Of a stretch of DNA of 64,000 nt, positions 1 to 10,255 are shown in pieces. Under the pieces are notes generated by a model that did not search any database, was not told where the DNA came from, and saw only the letters and a program-made list of their open reading frames with translations. A program made the position numbers and the translations under genes. The first letter of the stretch is position 1. Each line of letters starts with the position of its first letter. The DNA comes from Melanopsichium pennsylvanicum (taxonomy: Eukaryota > Basidiomycota > Ustilaginomycetes > Ustilaginales): assembly GCA_900208305.1 (NCBI GenBank), contig OAPG01000002.1, positions 1 through 64,000 of the forward strand. The letters run 5' to 3'.

Positions 1-90
1 CCTAACCCTAACCCTAACCCTAACCCTAACCCTAACCCTAACCCTAACCCTAACCCTAACCCTAACCCTAACCCTAACCCTAACCCTAAC
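1..90. repeat. Telomere, (CCCTAA)n array
   Basis: Fifteen uninterrupted CCCTAA-phase hexamers open the window, so base 1 lies within or at the trimmed end of a chromosome end whose G-rich strand is TTAGGG. This is the canonical telomere repeat of many fungi, including smuts. No degenerate units are seen inside the array. Confidence 0.97.
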
Positions 91-128
91 CAACCTTGCG
101 CTTCTTTTGGGCTGAACCTACAGCTCCA

Positions 129-147
129 CCCTAACCCTAACCCTAAC
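129..147. repeat. Short internal telomeric repeat patch
   Basis: About three further CCCTAA units follow the main array after a 38-bp unique spacer. This may be a healed or recombined telomere junction, or simply the proximal edge of the telomere. The direction matches the terminal array. Confidence 0.85.
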
Positions 148-797
148 TCAATCAATTTCAAGCGTTAAATCACCATTAACGCCAAGGTCATTCTACACGG
201 ACTCACCGCTGACAAAAGATATGATAGTCTATGAGAATTGACACAGACACTCATCATCAATAGGAAGGTTTTGGAAACAAAGTAGGAGCAAGAATTATCT
301 CAGCTTGGCTAAAGGTGGATGCAGAACTGAGCTCATTGTTTATGATGTTTTAAAAGCATGATGAGAATGAGATTGCTTGGGACTGACTTTGAACTTCCCA
401 GAAAATTATGGACGCGTCTTGTGATCACCTATCCTCAAGTAATGCTTATTCATTATACAGATTGTTTGGTCTACATTCCAGTGTGTGTTGTTGTGATGCC
501 ACTTGATGTTGGCATATTATGCTGCTCCAAGTCTTTGTCTTCCATTTTGAATGTAAATGAAATGGTATTGATATGGACAAGGTAGTTATATGACACAGCT
601 GCAACAACAACAAGATCTGGCCCATCACACACATCAGTTGGCAAACACATCTCACATCAGCTCCATGACTTCTCTCTGCCAAAGGTTACAGGGAAGAGAT
701 GACTTCTTGCAGGGTCATGCAGAAGTTCTATTGAACTCATTTGCCAAGGCTGAACTCAACGCCAAAATCAAACTCATAGTGTCTCGAAACCTCCCTA
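148..797. other. Subtelomeric stretch, CpG-poor, no supported gene
   Basis: From about 241 to 758 the sequence has only two CpG dinucleotides, both in one ACGCGT at 411-416, and is rich in TG and CA. Short open frames here (for example 358-585 and 590-805 on the plus strand) show no recognisable motif and one is mostly glutamine/histidine low complexity. It may be a decayed subtelomeric repeat. I see no helicase motif of the kind some fungal subtelomeres carry. Confidence 0.6.
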
Positions 798-3545
798 ATG
801 TGTGAATTTTTAACATGTTCTTCAGACCGCCTTCTCGCAGATTCCTCTTCAACCCTGCTGTGCGACGATGTACCCCTCGAGCCAAGCTCACGCCATGCTG
901 CCTATATGACTTCCATTCATTCTTCGCCGCCACTGCGGCCTTTGTTCGAGGCGCATACCGCTGCTGCACAGAATGGAACTGCCTACGACGCCGAGCAAGC
1001 GGTGACAAGCAATGATCTCAACACAGAGCCGGCAACAACTATGTCCTCGGCGACACCTCATCAAGGCTTTCAGGATGCTACTGGACTGCTCTTCTCGGCA
1101 TGCAACACACTTCGGCTAGGTCAGATGGTGGCCATGTCCAATTTCAGCCTCATGGACTCGATGGCTGCCGTTAAGATCATGGACGCCAGGATGGACTCGG
1201 GCATGGAGTTGCCAGCCTCGGAGCTTCCGGAATCGGAGCGTCTGGATGATCAAAGCGCTAACAGCGCCAAATTCGACCCTTTCCAGGCACTCACTGCGGG
1301 CGACGTTCTATGGATCATGGATCGGCTACTGGCTTGTGAAGCGTCTTGGCACCAAGGCTCGGGATTGTCTCAGACACTCTACACTTGCCTCTACTTCCAC
1401 TCCATCAACAGTCTATCTGCCAAGCATCCGCGCTTTCAGCAGCAACCTACATTCACACATGAGAAGGTCTCGTCGGAAGCTTCTCAGTCCGATTCAGGCT
1501 CTTCGAATTCGGATCAACCACCTCGGCAGCTGGTCTACAAGGTATTGCGGGCTTTTATACTCGCCACGATCAAGACCATCGACATCGCTTGGTCTGAGCT
1601 CACCTCGAAGCAGCACCTGCACGATGGTGAGGACTTTTTGTCCGACAAGAACGGGCTGAGCTTGCTGGAGACTACCGATGCTGGATACGCGATCGCCGAG
1701 CTTGAAGACGCTCTTGAATGGTTGCAATCGCAGCAGAACGCTTTGCGACCGAGCGAGGTTGAATCTTTGAAGGCAAGATTAAACTTTCGCAAGCAGATGC
1801 TGTACGCAGTGCGGCTACTTCAAAGGCAAGCCGAGGCAGCACCACTGGATGTCGTCATGCACACCAAGTTTGCTCGACGTAACTGGTCGCTCTTGCGTCC
1901 ATCTTCCGCCTCCGCGCCCGATGATCGTGCACCGGTTTTAAGAGACGAAAGTCCGACTCCCATCCGGAAAGCATCAGAGATTGTACCGTTACAGTTGCCA
2001 GGTCGGAATGCAGCGCCGTCGATTGCTTCCATCTGCGCCTTTGATCCAGCCTACAGCCGTCGTCTAACATGGTGCCAGGCGCTCCGGCCAATCTCACTCC
2101 CCAGTCCAACTGACACCTGGCGGATCTTGGACGGCATTCTCGAAGAGCTTCAAGACGTAGTTCACGTTCTGCAACATCCTGGCTTTCTGACTTGGAAAAC
2201 ATTTTTCTCTCACAGGGCAGTCAGGTACCAGACCTCACAGCCTTTCTCCGCGACACCTTACATTCGTTCTTTGATGCAGACTGCCGTGTGCGATCGCAAC
2301 ATGATCGCGAGCCGACTGCCTCTGGATTGGCTCACCGAGACCTTCTTCCAGGAGATCGCCCTGATTGATCCGCTACTTTTGCGTCGCGCGTCCCGCATTG
2401 GGCGTAACAACATCGAAGGTGGCTCAAACGCCCTGTGGAACGCTCCTCCTCCTTTGGGACAGCGCGTTCACTACTTCGTGCAGAGGGTCGCCGGCCAGCT
2501 CGTGCAGTATCTTTCCACATTATCGCAGAACCGAGCGCGATGCAAACGTACTCTGGCGTCGAGGGTGTACCGAGAATGGGTGCACATCTCGGAGGAAGCT
2601 AGCGAAATAGGACGTCAATTGGAAGCAGAGCTTGCGCCAGATGAGCGATACATACCTGACTCACTCTTCGCGGGGACCCAGCACTTAGCGCTCGAGATCA
2701 TGACGCAAATCACCTTCTCTGGCTTCGAGCTCGACCTTTACGGACACGGTACCGATCGCGAAAGCATGTGGTGGCTTGCAAGTCGCATTCAGGTGGAGCA
2801 AAAAGTAGTCTGCACTGATCTTCGCGATGAGCTCTCCAAGGCACTCGAGCTGTGCGCGCCAGAACTGAAACCGCGCAGGTACTTGGCGACGATCATATAT
2901 CTGTCGCGTCAGATTCACCTTGCGCAGGCATTGCAGCAGCTCGCTATCAGCACTATCTTTTTGACGCATTACTCTCAGCGCGTAGGATCGGACAGCAAGG
3001 CGAAGACGCAGTCGTATGAGTGGCTCTTGAGCTCTGCAGACAAGTCTTCCCGCTTTGAGCTCGAGAAGGCCGTGTTTGCTACCCGAGTCAAGTGGACGCG
3101 GACAGCTTCCCCGAATCGCAGTGGGTCAGACGATCCCCGAGAGGACAGTATTCACGATACGCTATGGCAAGAATACCTGGCATTTCGAGACGAGCTGGAG
3201 GCGACGGATGATGCGACTCTGTCAGCTTTGGCAAAGGACAGGCTGGACAAGGCAATCATGCACTTGGTCCACCTGATGAGCACATTTGCCGGCGAGCAGA
3301 GGCAAGAGCTTGGTGCGCAAGGCTTTCGTGATTTTGCTTCGTCGCTCCTGGCAAGTGCGCGCCATAACAGGGACACATTAGAGATGGTACTCATACAACG
3401 AACAGATTTACAAGTAAGCGGCAATGCTGCACTATCGCCGATGGCATCGACGATCAAAGTGATCGGTGCATGGACGTTTGAACACCCTTGGATTCCAAAG
3501 TGGTCCTTATCGGATGTGAAGAAGGATCTCGCCACCACACCATGA
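798..3545 (+). CDS. MAK10: NatC N-acetyltransferase auxiliary subunit, Mak10/NAA35-like
   Basis: Single-exon gene, up to 915 residues. NatC acetylates the N-termini of proteins starting with Met followed by a hydrophobic residue; Mak10/NAA35 is the large non-catalytic subunit that anchors the catalytic one to ribosomes. The diagnostic N-terminal block is visible at residues 93-136: DATGLLFSACNTLRLGQ followed by MDARMDSGM, the counterpart of the family's MDPKMDAGM. The rest is helical with no other recognised domain. Three in-frame starts are possible: ATG at 798, 906 and 1041. The first 36 residues look unlike the rest, and 906 or 1041 still keeps the conserved block, so the true start is uncertain. 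Length is somewhat above that of yeast and human homologues because of serine-rich insertions. It is the most telomere-proximal gene, less than 1 kb from the repeats. Confidence 0.88.
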   Translation: MCEFLTCSSDRLLADSSSTLLCDDVPLEPSSRHAAYMTSIHSSPPLRPLFEAHTAAAQNGTAYDAEQAVTSNDLNTEPATTMSSATPHQGFQDATGLLFSACNTLRLGQMVAMSNFSLMDSMAAVKIMDARMDSGMELPASELPESERLDDQSANSAKFDPFQALTAGDVLWIMDRLLACEASWHQGSGLSQTLYTCLYFHSINSLSAKHPRFQQQPTFTHEKVSSEASQSDSGSSNSDQPPRQLVYKVLRAFILATIKTIDIAWSELTSKQHLHDGEDFLSDKNGLSLLETTDAGYAIAELEDALEWLQSQQNALRPSEVESLKARLNFRKQMLYAVRLLQRQAEAAPLDVVMHTKFARRNWSLLRPSSASAPDDRAPVLRDESPTPIRKASEIVPLQLPGRNAAPSIASICAFDPAYSRRLTWCQALRPISLPSPTDTWRILDGILEELQDVVHVLQHPGFLTWKTFFSHRAVRYQTSQPFSATPYIRSLMQTAVCDRNMIASRLPLDWLTETFFQEIALIDPLLLRRASRIGRNNIEGGSNALWNAPPPLGQRVHYFVQRVAGQLVQYLSTLSQNRARCKRTLASRVYREWVHISEEASEIGRQLEAELAPDERYIPDSLFAGTQHLALEIMTQITFSGFELDLYGHGTDRESMWWLASRIQVEQKVVCTDLRDELSKALELCAPELKPRRYLATIIYLSRQIHLAQALQQLAISTIFLTHYSQRVGSDSKAKTQSYEWLLSSADKSSRFELEKAVFATRVKWTRTASPNRSGSDDPREDSIHDTLWQEYLAFRDELEATDDATLSALAKDRLDKAIMHLVHLMSTFAGEQRQELGAQGFRDFASSLLASARHNRDTLEMVLIQRTDLQVSGNAALSPMASTIKVIGAWTFEHPWIPKWSLSDVKKDLATTP

Positions 3546-4056
3546 TAAGGGCAGGGCGAGCTCGCACTCAAAATCAAGTAAATCTAACCATTTCATTCAT
3601 ATACCTTGATGCATGCTGCACAGAATAGATATGGATAAATTCGCGTTCGTTGTAATTGCAAGGCTGTGAAGAACATCGATACATCAGTGCCGAGTCGTTA
3701 TTTCCTTATACTTCTGAATCGTACAGTATATCAGGACGCAAATCTGCGAAGGGCACCGCCAATCGAGAGTGCTGAGGGGCCGAGTGCCCGATCTGAGCTT
3801 GCAGAGTATTAGCGAGATCCGAAATTGCTCCACATACAGAATCTCAACATTTTTTGGTGGGCTAGGGTTTTCCTACTTTTTTTTTTTTTTCCCTACTGAG
3901 TAGGCTCGACAGCTTCTATTCTGACTGTTACACAACTTTACTCAACGTCTTCCTCCAACATCTCGTTCCCCATCACAGCATTCATCCAGCGGCTTCGATC
4001 TTTTTCGTATTCGGCAAGGAAATCTGCTTTCAGGTCCTGGGTCATAAGAAGGCAGT
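3546..4056. other. Intergenic, 3' of MAK10 and 5' of the helicase gene
   Basis: Contains a T-homopolymer near 3878-3890 and a pyrimidine-rich segment before the downstream start codon. No coding potential is seen. Confidence 0.6.
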
Positions 4057-6429
4057 ATGCTGCGTGCCGCCAGCGGTGCTTTTAGGCACGTCGAGGCACT
4101 CTCGGCTCGACTTGGAGGTAGCTCTTCGCATTGCACCAGATGCTTACACTCGCCGTCACCAAGTAGCACACCGGGCCGATCGCCATCCCTTGTCAGGACG
4201 GGGTATCTGGTCGCGTTCAGATGCACTACCTCATTAGGGAACTTACGGCATTCCATCAGCCTCGGCTCGAAGATTTATCGATCACACTACTCAACGGCCT
4301 CTGACTCCCCATCAGCGAGCATCCCTGCGCAAGATAACGAAGGCGGTCTGTCGTCACAGGTCCACAAATCATTGGAATCGCCGATACATGCAGAAGGCGC
4401 CCAAGAAAAATTTCAACGCTTGGGTCTGAACGCCAACATCAGCCGTCAGATCCTTGCTACGCATCCCCACATCCGACAACCATCACCAGCCCAGTCAGTA
4501 CTGATACCCGCCATCCTCTCTCCAACTGATGTCATCCTCCGCGCGCATACAGGGACAGGAAAGTCGTTCGGTATCTTGCTAGCCCTGCTAAGCAAACCCC
4601 GCATCGTATTCAGAGATCAGACACCACAAGATGCAGCAAGCAGCAAAAGCAAGCGCAGCAGCCCCCAGACCGGTATCACCTCCATCATCATGGTGTCTAG
4701 CAACGAGCTTGCATTGCAGTACATGCGCTGGGCGCGGACACTGTTCCCGAGCTCAAGTCTGCCCTCACTGGACCCAGTGATCCAGTGCCTGATCCGTGGC
4801 GGTTTGCCTGGCGCGGAAGCTCTCACACCAGAACACGAGCTGAAACGGCTCAAAACAGCACCCCCTCATATACTGATTGGCACACCTGGTCGCATCAAAG
4901 ATATACTGGATATGCCGGCTGGGTCCTCGCTGCTGGGACTGGATACTTTGAAAACGCTCGTTCTAGATGAAGCCGATGCAGTGTTGCAGTTGCCGGGTCG
5001 GTTCCCGTCTCACAAGCAGCGTTGGAAGCACGAAGTGCACAAGGCACCTGGCCTGCTGGTACTCAATGCAATTATGAAGCGTAGGGCGACCTACTCCGGT
5101 GGCGAAAAGCATCTGTCAGCTGGACTGGAGAACAGGCCAGGCAAGAGAAAGGACGAACGACGGCCACCAGAGCATGTGCGTCGGAACACATACAGAGCAG
5201 CCGAGCGCGACAATGCGGACCCCAGCACTGGGCTTGCGCTGCCCATGCCTCGAGGCGCAGGTGTAAATCCTCTGCAGCTCGTAGCGACGAGTGCCACGGC
5301 GAACTCGGTGATGCGTCACTTTTTTGGCGCGCGCACTGGGTGGCTGCGAACGGGTGCCAAGGAGAGCGGGCTGACTTTTGCACCGCAAGTGGGACGGTGG
5401 ATCGACTTGACAGGGCTGAGTGGAAAAAGCATGGTGGATCAGGGCATTCGGGGTCTGTTTGGCGCCAACGAACGATCGCGAACCGACTCGTTGATCCAGA
5501 CATCGCTTTATCAGAGACCATCAACGATGCCGGCATCGATTACTCACACGTGTGTGGTGGTCGACGAAGCACCGTTGTCGAAGCTGCTCGCTGCCGTTCC
5601 TTTGCGCAACTTTGAGCCGAAGCTGGCCAGGAAAAAGAGGGACTTTCTGTCCGCTCCCCCTGTGCCTCTCGATGAGACAGTCGAGTCTGATGACCATACC
5701 ATAGTAGGCGATGACTTTGTGGTGATCAAGCCCGCAACCGAGCCGCAAGAGCACGAAATGGACCAAACCTTGATCGAAGCACTCGCATTCTGTTTCGCCT
5801 CAGAAGGTGTGGATCGTGGTTTGGCTCTCATCCCTGCTCGATGGAGTTTGTTGAAGACACGAGCTGCGCTCGAAGCGTTAGGAGTCACCGTTCGACTCGC
5901 TTCCAACGTCCCCTCTGGCGCAAATGCGGCGCCGGCACAGTCAGACACAGCCAACATTGCGGCAAATCCCGAGCTCTATTTGCTACAGACCACATCGTCT
6001 CGTGGACTCGATATTCCCGCCCTCTCGCACGTTTTCCTTGTTGGATACGCTTCCGTGATTGATGCTGTTTCATATGTACACTCTGCAGGACGTGTGGCGC
6101 GCATCGGAGGCAATCCCGATGCACCAGCCACTGGAAAGGTGGTCACACTACTTCGAGGTCTGTCTCATGACACGGAACTGCCAACCCACGTGCAAGAAGA
6201 GCAGGTTAAGAAGCCCAGCAAAGTCATCTCAACTTCAGAGGCAAAGATGGCGAACGTCTACAGGCGGCTCGGCGTGGTTCCGAGAAAGTTTGATCTGGGC
6301 TTGCTGGCTGCTGGCGCTGCTACCGAGCAGGCTGAGCGTCCTAGCGGTGCGCAAAAGAGCAACGTGTCCGCAGAACAAAGCGAAAGCAAGCAACAACTCT
6401 CTGGTCTCTCAGATAACGCAACACATTAA
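4057..6429 (+). CDS. Mitochondrial DEAD-box RNA helicase, MRH4-like
   Basis: Intronless, 790 residues. The helicase motifs are in order: Q-motif-like PSPAQSVLIPAIL (about 143-154), Walker A AHTGTGKS (163-170), IGTPGRI, DEAD within VLDEADAVL (about 304-307), SAT (about 411), RGLDIP (about 649-654) and a motif VI written HSAGRVARIG (about 675-684). The usual motif Ia PTRELA is replaced by SSNELALQ. The first about 80 residues are rich in Arg, Ser and Ala with almost no acids, which looks like a mitochondrial presequence. Together these fit the Mrh4 branch, needed for assembly of the mitochondrial large ribosomal subunit. The family call is firm and the MRH4 orthology is inference. The core carries long insertions between motifs II and III and between III and V. 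Confidence 0.87.
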   Translation: MLRAASGAFRHVEALSARLGGSSSHCTRCLHSPSPSSTPGRSPSLVRTGYLVAFRCTTSLGNLRHSISLGSKIYRSHYSTASDSPSASIPAQDNEGGLSSQVHKSLESPIHAEGAQEKFQRLGLNANISRQILATHPHIRQPSPAQSVLIPAILSPTDVILRAHTGTGKSFGILLALLSKPRIVFRDQTPQDAASSKSKRSSPQTGITSIIMVSSNELALQYMRWARTLFPSSSLPSLDPVIQCLIRGGLPGAEALTPEHELKRLKTAPPHILIGTPGRIKDILDMPAGSSLLGLDTLKTLVLDEADAVLQLPGRFPSHKQRWKHEVHKAPGLLVLNAIMKRRATYSGGEKHLSAGLENRPGKRKDERRPPEHVRRNTYRAAERDNADPSTGLALPMPRGAGVNPLQLVATSATANSVMRHFFGARTGWLRTGAKESGLTFAPQVGRWIDLTGLSGKSMVDQGIRGLFGANERSRTDSLIQTSLYQRPSTMPASITHTCVVVDEAPLSKLLAAVPLRNFEPKLARKKRDFLSAPPVPLDETVESDDHTIVGDDFVVIKPATEPQEHEMDQTLIEALAFCFASEGVDRGLALIPARWSLLKTRAALEALGVTVRLASNVPSGANAAPAQSDTANIAANPELYLLQTTSSRGLDIPALSHVFLVGYASVIDAVSYVHSAGRVARIGGNPDAPATGKVVTLLRGLSHDTELPTHVQEEQVKKPSKVISTSEAKMANVYRRLGVVPRKFDLGLLAAGAATEQAERPSGAQKSNVSAEQSESKQQLSGLSDNATH

Positions 6430-6708
6430 AATTGGATTGCAACCGCCATAGGCTGAGTACATACCATTTTCCGATTTAGTAGGTTTCCGTACATTCTGTA
6501 TTCTAGACCCATCACACACGCGACTCTTCCACTGCCATCGACAAGATGAGAATTGAGCTCACAATGGGCTGGGCTAGTGTGATGAATGAAGAATCTGGGA
6601 GGCAGTGCCACACTTGGTTCGCGGTCATGCAAAGATGCGTCGAGATTTGACCTTGACCGAATGCAAAGTTTGAGAGGTGAAATCACGTGCGGAGTAGCGT
6701 TTTGGGAT

Positions 6709-7707
6709 CTAGGTAAGGAACGACTCTCCACAGCCACACGCTTCCTTGACATTGGGGTTGTTGAAGACGAACTTGGCGCTGAGCCTATCTTCCTGCCAGT
6801 CCATCTCGCTACCAATGATGCTGAATAGCGCCTTGCTGTCGATCAACACATCCACGCCGTCCTGCTTGACACGTTCGTCGAACCGCCCGGCTTCCTCGGG
6901 CTTAATGTACTCGAGATGATACGACATGCCAGCGCAACCCTTGTTCCGCACGCCCACGCGGATGAGCTTGGGACCAGACTCTGAATTCATCAATGCTCGC
7001 AGGCGCAGGACCGCGGTGGGAGTGAGCTTGAGTGCAGCCGTGCGAGAGCGGAACTTGGTTCCGCGGTCGGAAGATGCTTTCTTTGGTGCAGCAGGGACGG
7101 ATGAAGAAGCTTCTGGCATGGACGCTGCAACTTTCGTTCCCTTTACCAGCTCAGTTGCTTTTGAAGGCGTCAAATTTGACGATGGGGCCGGATCAGATGC
7201 GGATGGAGCAGGTGTGGCTGGAGATGGGGTAGGTGCAGGGAGTTCGCTAGAGGTAGCAGTGGAGACGCGGGGATCCTTTTGCGATTTCGGTGAGGCTGGC
7301 GAAGAAGGCGACAGAGTCGCGCATGCAGGGTCGACGCTTGCAGTCTCGGTCTTTTGTGCACCGGAACGGCTGGAGGAAGAAGTCGATGCTGACGTGAATG
7401 GTGGCGAGGAGTGCGATGAAGGGGTAAAAATGCAGGGGTAGGAGGCGGTCTGTGATTGTACGCTGGACGAGGATGCTGGGGATAGATGGCCAACCGAAGT
7501 GGTAAACCATTGGGAACTGGCCGCGATTTGCGACGGGCTCAATGTGTGGCGTGAGGATGAAGCTCGAAGAGATGAGCTCGATGCGCTTGATGCGAAGCGG
7601 AATGCTGTGGAGCTGCTAGATCTCGAAGCAGAGGGGTAGAGAAATGGTAGCAAAGCTGCCTTTGACGCGTTGGCCAACGTGGCCAACGAAGCGGCGTGTA
7701 TCGACAT
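6709..7707 (-). CDS. ISA1: Mitochondrial iron-sulfur assembly protein ISA1 (A-type/HesB)
   Basis: Single exon, 332 residues. The C-terminal about 105 residues are an A-type Fe-S carrier domain with its three conserved cysteines: C258 in NKGCAGMSY and C324/C326 in ACGCGESF, with the family's spacing of about 65 residues. Isa1 with Isa2 and Iba57 makes 4Fe-4S clusters for aconitase, lipoate synthase and respiratory complexes in the matrix. The N-terminus (1-60) is Ser/Arg/Ala-rich and acid-free, a typical presequence. Between presequence and domain lies about 150 residues of Pro/Ser/Ala-rich linker, longer than in most homologues. It is divergent from RPT6 with a shared 1.1-kb upstream region and convergent with the helicase gene. 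Confidence 0.92.
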   Translation of the reverse strand: MSIHAASLATLANASKAALLPFLYPSASRSSSSTAFRFASSASSSSLRASSSRHTLSPSQIAASSQWFTTSVGHLSPASSSSVQSQTASYPCIFTPSSHSSPPFTSASTSSSSRSGAQKTETASVDPACATLSPSSPASPKSQKDPRVSTATSSELPAPTPSPATPAPSASDPAPSSNLTPSKATELVKGTKVAASMPEASSSVPAAPKKASSDRGTKFRSRTAALKLTPTAVLRLRALMNSESGPKLIRVGVRNKGCAGMSYHLEYIKPEEAGRFDERVKQDGVDVLIDSKALFSIIGSEMDWQEDRLSAKFVFNNPNVKEACGCGESFLT

Positions 7708-8809
7708 GATGGTAGCTTTAATTTAAAGTAGACAAATCGTAGTGTTGATGATTGTGCGCCTCTGTTGGTGGTGAAGAGCATAGACGTGACGCCACGCAGA
7801 GTCAGGTGGAATTGGAGTCTGATGCACCCTGACTCTTGAGCGTGTATTTAGTCTCTGAGTGTCTCTTGGTCTAAAGAGTTGTTTCGCGAACAATGACGCC
7901 GATCCATCGGTGGCTGACGGATCAAAATACTGAGTTTTCTCTGCTGAGCTGACTGACAGCCGACACCTGAAATGTTGGTGATTCACGAAGCTCTGCTGTG
8001 GGCTCACTGCTGCTCTTCCTCTAAAACCCGATCTTGAAAGCCGTAAAATTCCATACACAACCTAACGAATTTCCCAGCCAAATGTGGATTCCATTATGTA
8101 TGATTATTACATTTGCACGCTTTTCCATTGGCTGTGCAGAAATAGGTCGTCCTTTCGTCCGTTCACAGCTGCTTGGAATACTTTCGAGCCAACCGGTGAC
8201 ATTCGGAACGTGTTCAGAGACCATAAGTAGTCGTGGGAATGAGTGCTGTGCGAAAGGAAAAATTTCGAACGGGCCAACTGGCAGCTCAGTTAGCCCTGTC
8301 CACAGATCTGGCTCCCGATCGTTTCCTCAGTATTCCACACTCAGATCTGCCCGAGGTGGCGATTATGCAGTTTTTTTGTATTACTACTGTTACGTCGCTG
8401 AATAGTTGACAGCGTCGAAGAAAACAAAGTGATCGACTCGCGCTTTCGAGGTGGCGCGTCTACTGCAGTCAATTTGTCAAGTGGAGCAACAGCGCCGGTC
8501 ATGGCATAGGCCCTGCGGACCACTCACAAAGTTGCTGCAACGTTCCTCTTACCAGAGACGCAAACTTGCCGACATGCCTTCCTGACCCATTATCATTCAC
8601 ATTCCACATTGTCGCGTACCTTCACCTTTATCCGACCTTACACTCGTTTGCTGCAACCATTTCGCATCATCATCTGCCAGATCAAGTGATCCTATTGCTA
8701 CACTTGATATCGTACACATCCCGCGTCAGCACGCTCCAACTACTTTTACTTTTGGGAAGCGCAAGCAAGGAAACAGGTTCACGCACAATCTCTCCTCTAA
8801 GACTCCATC
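7708..8809. other. Divergent promoter region between ISA1 and RPT6
   Basis: The 1.1-kb region separates two divergently transcribed genes, so it must hold both promoters. The last about 250 bases before RPT6 are CT-rich, as in many fungal housekeeping leaders. I see no convincing ORF or named site. Confidence 0.55.
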
Positions 8810-10084
8810 ATGTCGGCAGCCGTCACGACACACGCGGCAGAGTTGGCTACTGGTCACATGCCTACCACTTCTCTCGCCAACATCGGCGGCGCAGCAGCTT
8901 CAGCAGAAGCTCTTGGCATCCAATCCTTCTACCAGTCTAAGATCCGATCTTACGAGATTCTCATCAACCAGAAGACGCAAAACCTGCGACGTCTTGAGGC
9001 ACAAAGAAATGCCCTCAATGCCCGTGTTCGTTTGCTTCGTGAGGAGCTTCAGCTTCTTCAGGAGCCCGGCTCATACGTCGGCGAGGTCGTCAAGGTCATG
9101 GGAAAGAAAAAGGTCCTCGTCAAAGTTCAGCCCGAGGGAAAATATGTCGTCGATATTGCTCCCGATATCGACATCTCAACACTCACACCCACCCTCCGTG
9201 TCGCCCTCCGCTCCGACTCTTACACCCTCCACAAGGTTCTTCCAAACAAGATTGACCCTCTCGTATCGCTAATGATGGTCGAAAAGGTCCCCGACTCCAC
9301 CTACGAGATGGTCGGTGGTCTCGATCGCCAGATTAAGGAGATCAAGGAAGTCATTGAGCTCCCAGTCAAGCACCCCGAGCTCTTTGAGTCGCTCGGTATC
9401 GCACAGCCCAAGGGTGTGCTTCTGTATGGCCCTCCGGGTACTGGCAAGACTTTGCTCGCACGAGCTGTTGCCCATCACACCGACTGCCGCTTTATCCGTG
9501 TCTCTGGCTCGGAACTCGTTCAGAAGTACATCGGTGAAGGTTCGCGCATGGTCCGAGAGCTTTTCGTCATGGCTCGAGAACACGCTCCTTCAATCATCTT
9601 CATGGACGAAATCGACAGTATCGGTTCATCGCGAGGCGAGAGCGGTTCCGGGGGAGGCGACTCTGAAGTACAGCGCACCATGCTCGAGCTTCTCAACCAG
9701 CTCGACGGTTTTGAAGGTACCAAGAACATCAAGGTCATCATGGCCACCAACCGTATCGACATCCTCGACTCTGCATTGCTGCGACCTGGCCGTATCGACC
9801 GAAAGATCGAGTTCCCTCCTCCGGGTCCCGAGGCTCGTGTCTCGATTCTCCGCATTCACAGCAGGAAAATGTCGTTGCAGCGTGGGATCAACTTGCGCGC
9901 GCTTGCAGAAAAGATGGGTCAGTGCTCTGGTGCCGAAGTCCGAGGTATCTGCACAGAGGCCGGTATGTACGCTCTGCGAGAGCGTCGCCAGCATGTCTCG
10001 CACGAGGATTTCGAGCTCGCCATCGCCAAGGTTCTCCGTGCACAGGCTTCGTCCGAGACCTCGGTCAACAAGCTCTTCACCTGA
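8810..10084 (+). CDS. RPT6: 26S proteasome regulatory particle AAA-ATPase subunit Rpt6 (PSMC5)
   Basis: Intronless, 424 residues, full length. One of six AAA ATPases of the proteasome base ring that unfold and translocate substrates. Visible in order: N-terminal coiled coil (about 40-85, [20 protein letters not shown]), OB-like segment, Walker A GPPGTGKT (about 207-214), Walker B/DEID in [11 protein letters not shown] (about 262-271), and the second region of homology [20 protein letters not shown] with its arginine fingers. The sequence [20 protein letters not shown] separates Rpt6 from the other Rpt paralogues. The strong preference for C-ending codons fits a highly expressed gene. It ends 171 bp from the convergent gene at 10256. 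Confidence 0.97.
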   Translation: MSAAVTTHAAELATGHMPTTSLANIGGAAASAEALGIQSFYQSKIRSYEILINQKTQNLRRLEAQRNALNARVRLLREELQLLQEPGSYVGEVVKVMGKKKVLVKVQPEGKYVVDIAPDIDISTLTPTLRVALRSDSYTLHKVLPNKIDPLVSLMMVEKVPDSTYEMVGGLDRQIKEIKEVIELPVKHPELFESLGIAQPKGVLLYGPPGTGKTLLARAVAHHTDCRFIRVSGSELVQKYIGEGSRMVRELFVMAREHAPSIIFMDEIDSIGSSRGESGSGGGDSEVQRTMLELLNQLDGFEGTKNIKVIMATNRIDILDSALLRPGRIDRKIEFPPPGPEARVSILRIHSRKMSLQRGINLRALAEKMGQCSGAEVRGICTEAGMYALRERRQHVSHEDFELAIAKVLRAQASSETSVNKLFT

Positions 10085-10255
10085 TCAACTCGTACCGTCT
10101 CCCGGTTCTCCTTTCCTGTGCTCACTTTTCCCTTTCCACTTTGCACACATGTATTACCACCAGTTCAAGGCAATTACAGTCAATCACGCATCACTTCACT
10201 ATCCTCGCCTCGGCGAACAGACTTTCTTTTGATAGCATATGCGGTGCTTTTTGCC

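Noticed and set aside
9315..10232. 305-codon Ser/Arg-rich open frame on the plus strand
   Set aside because: Out-of-frame shadow of RPT6, which has all its motifs in the other frame.
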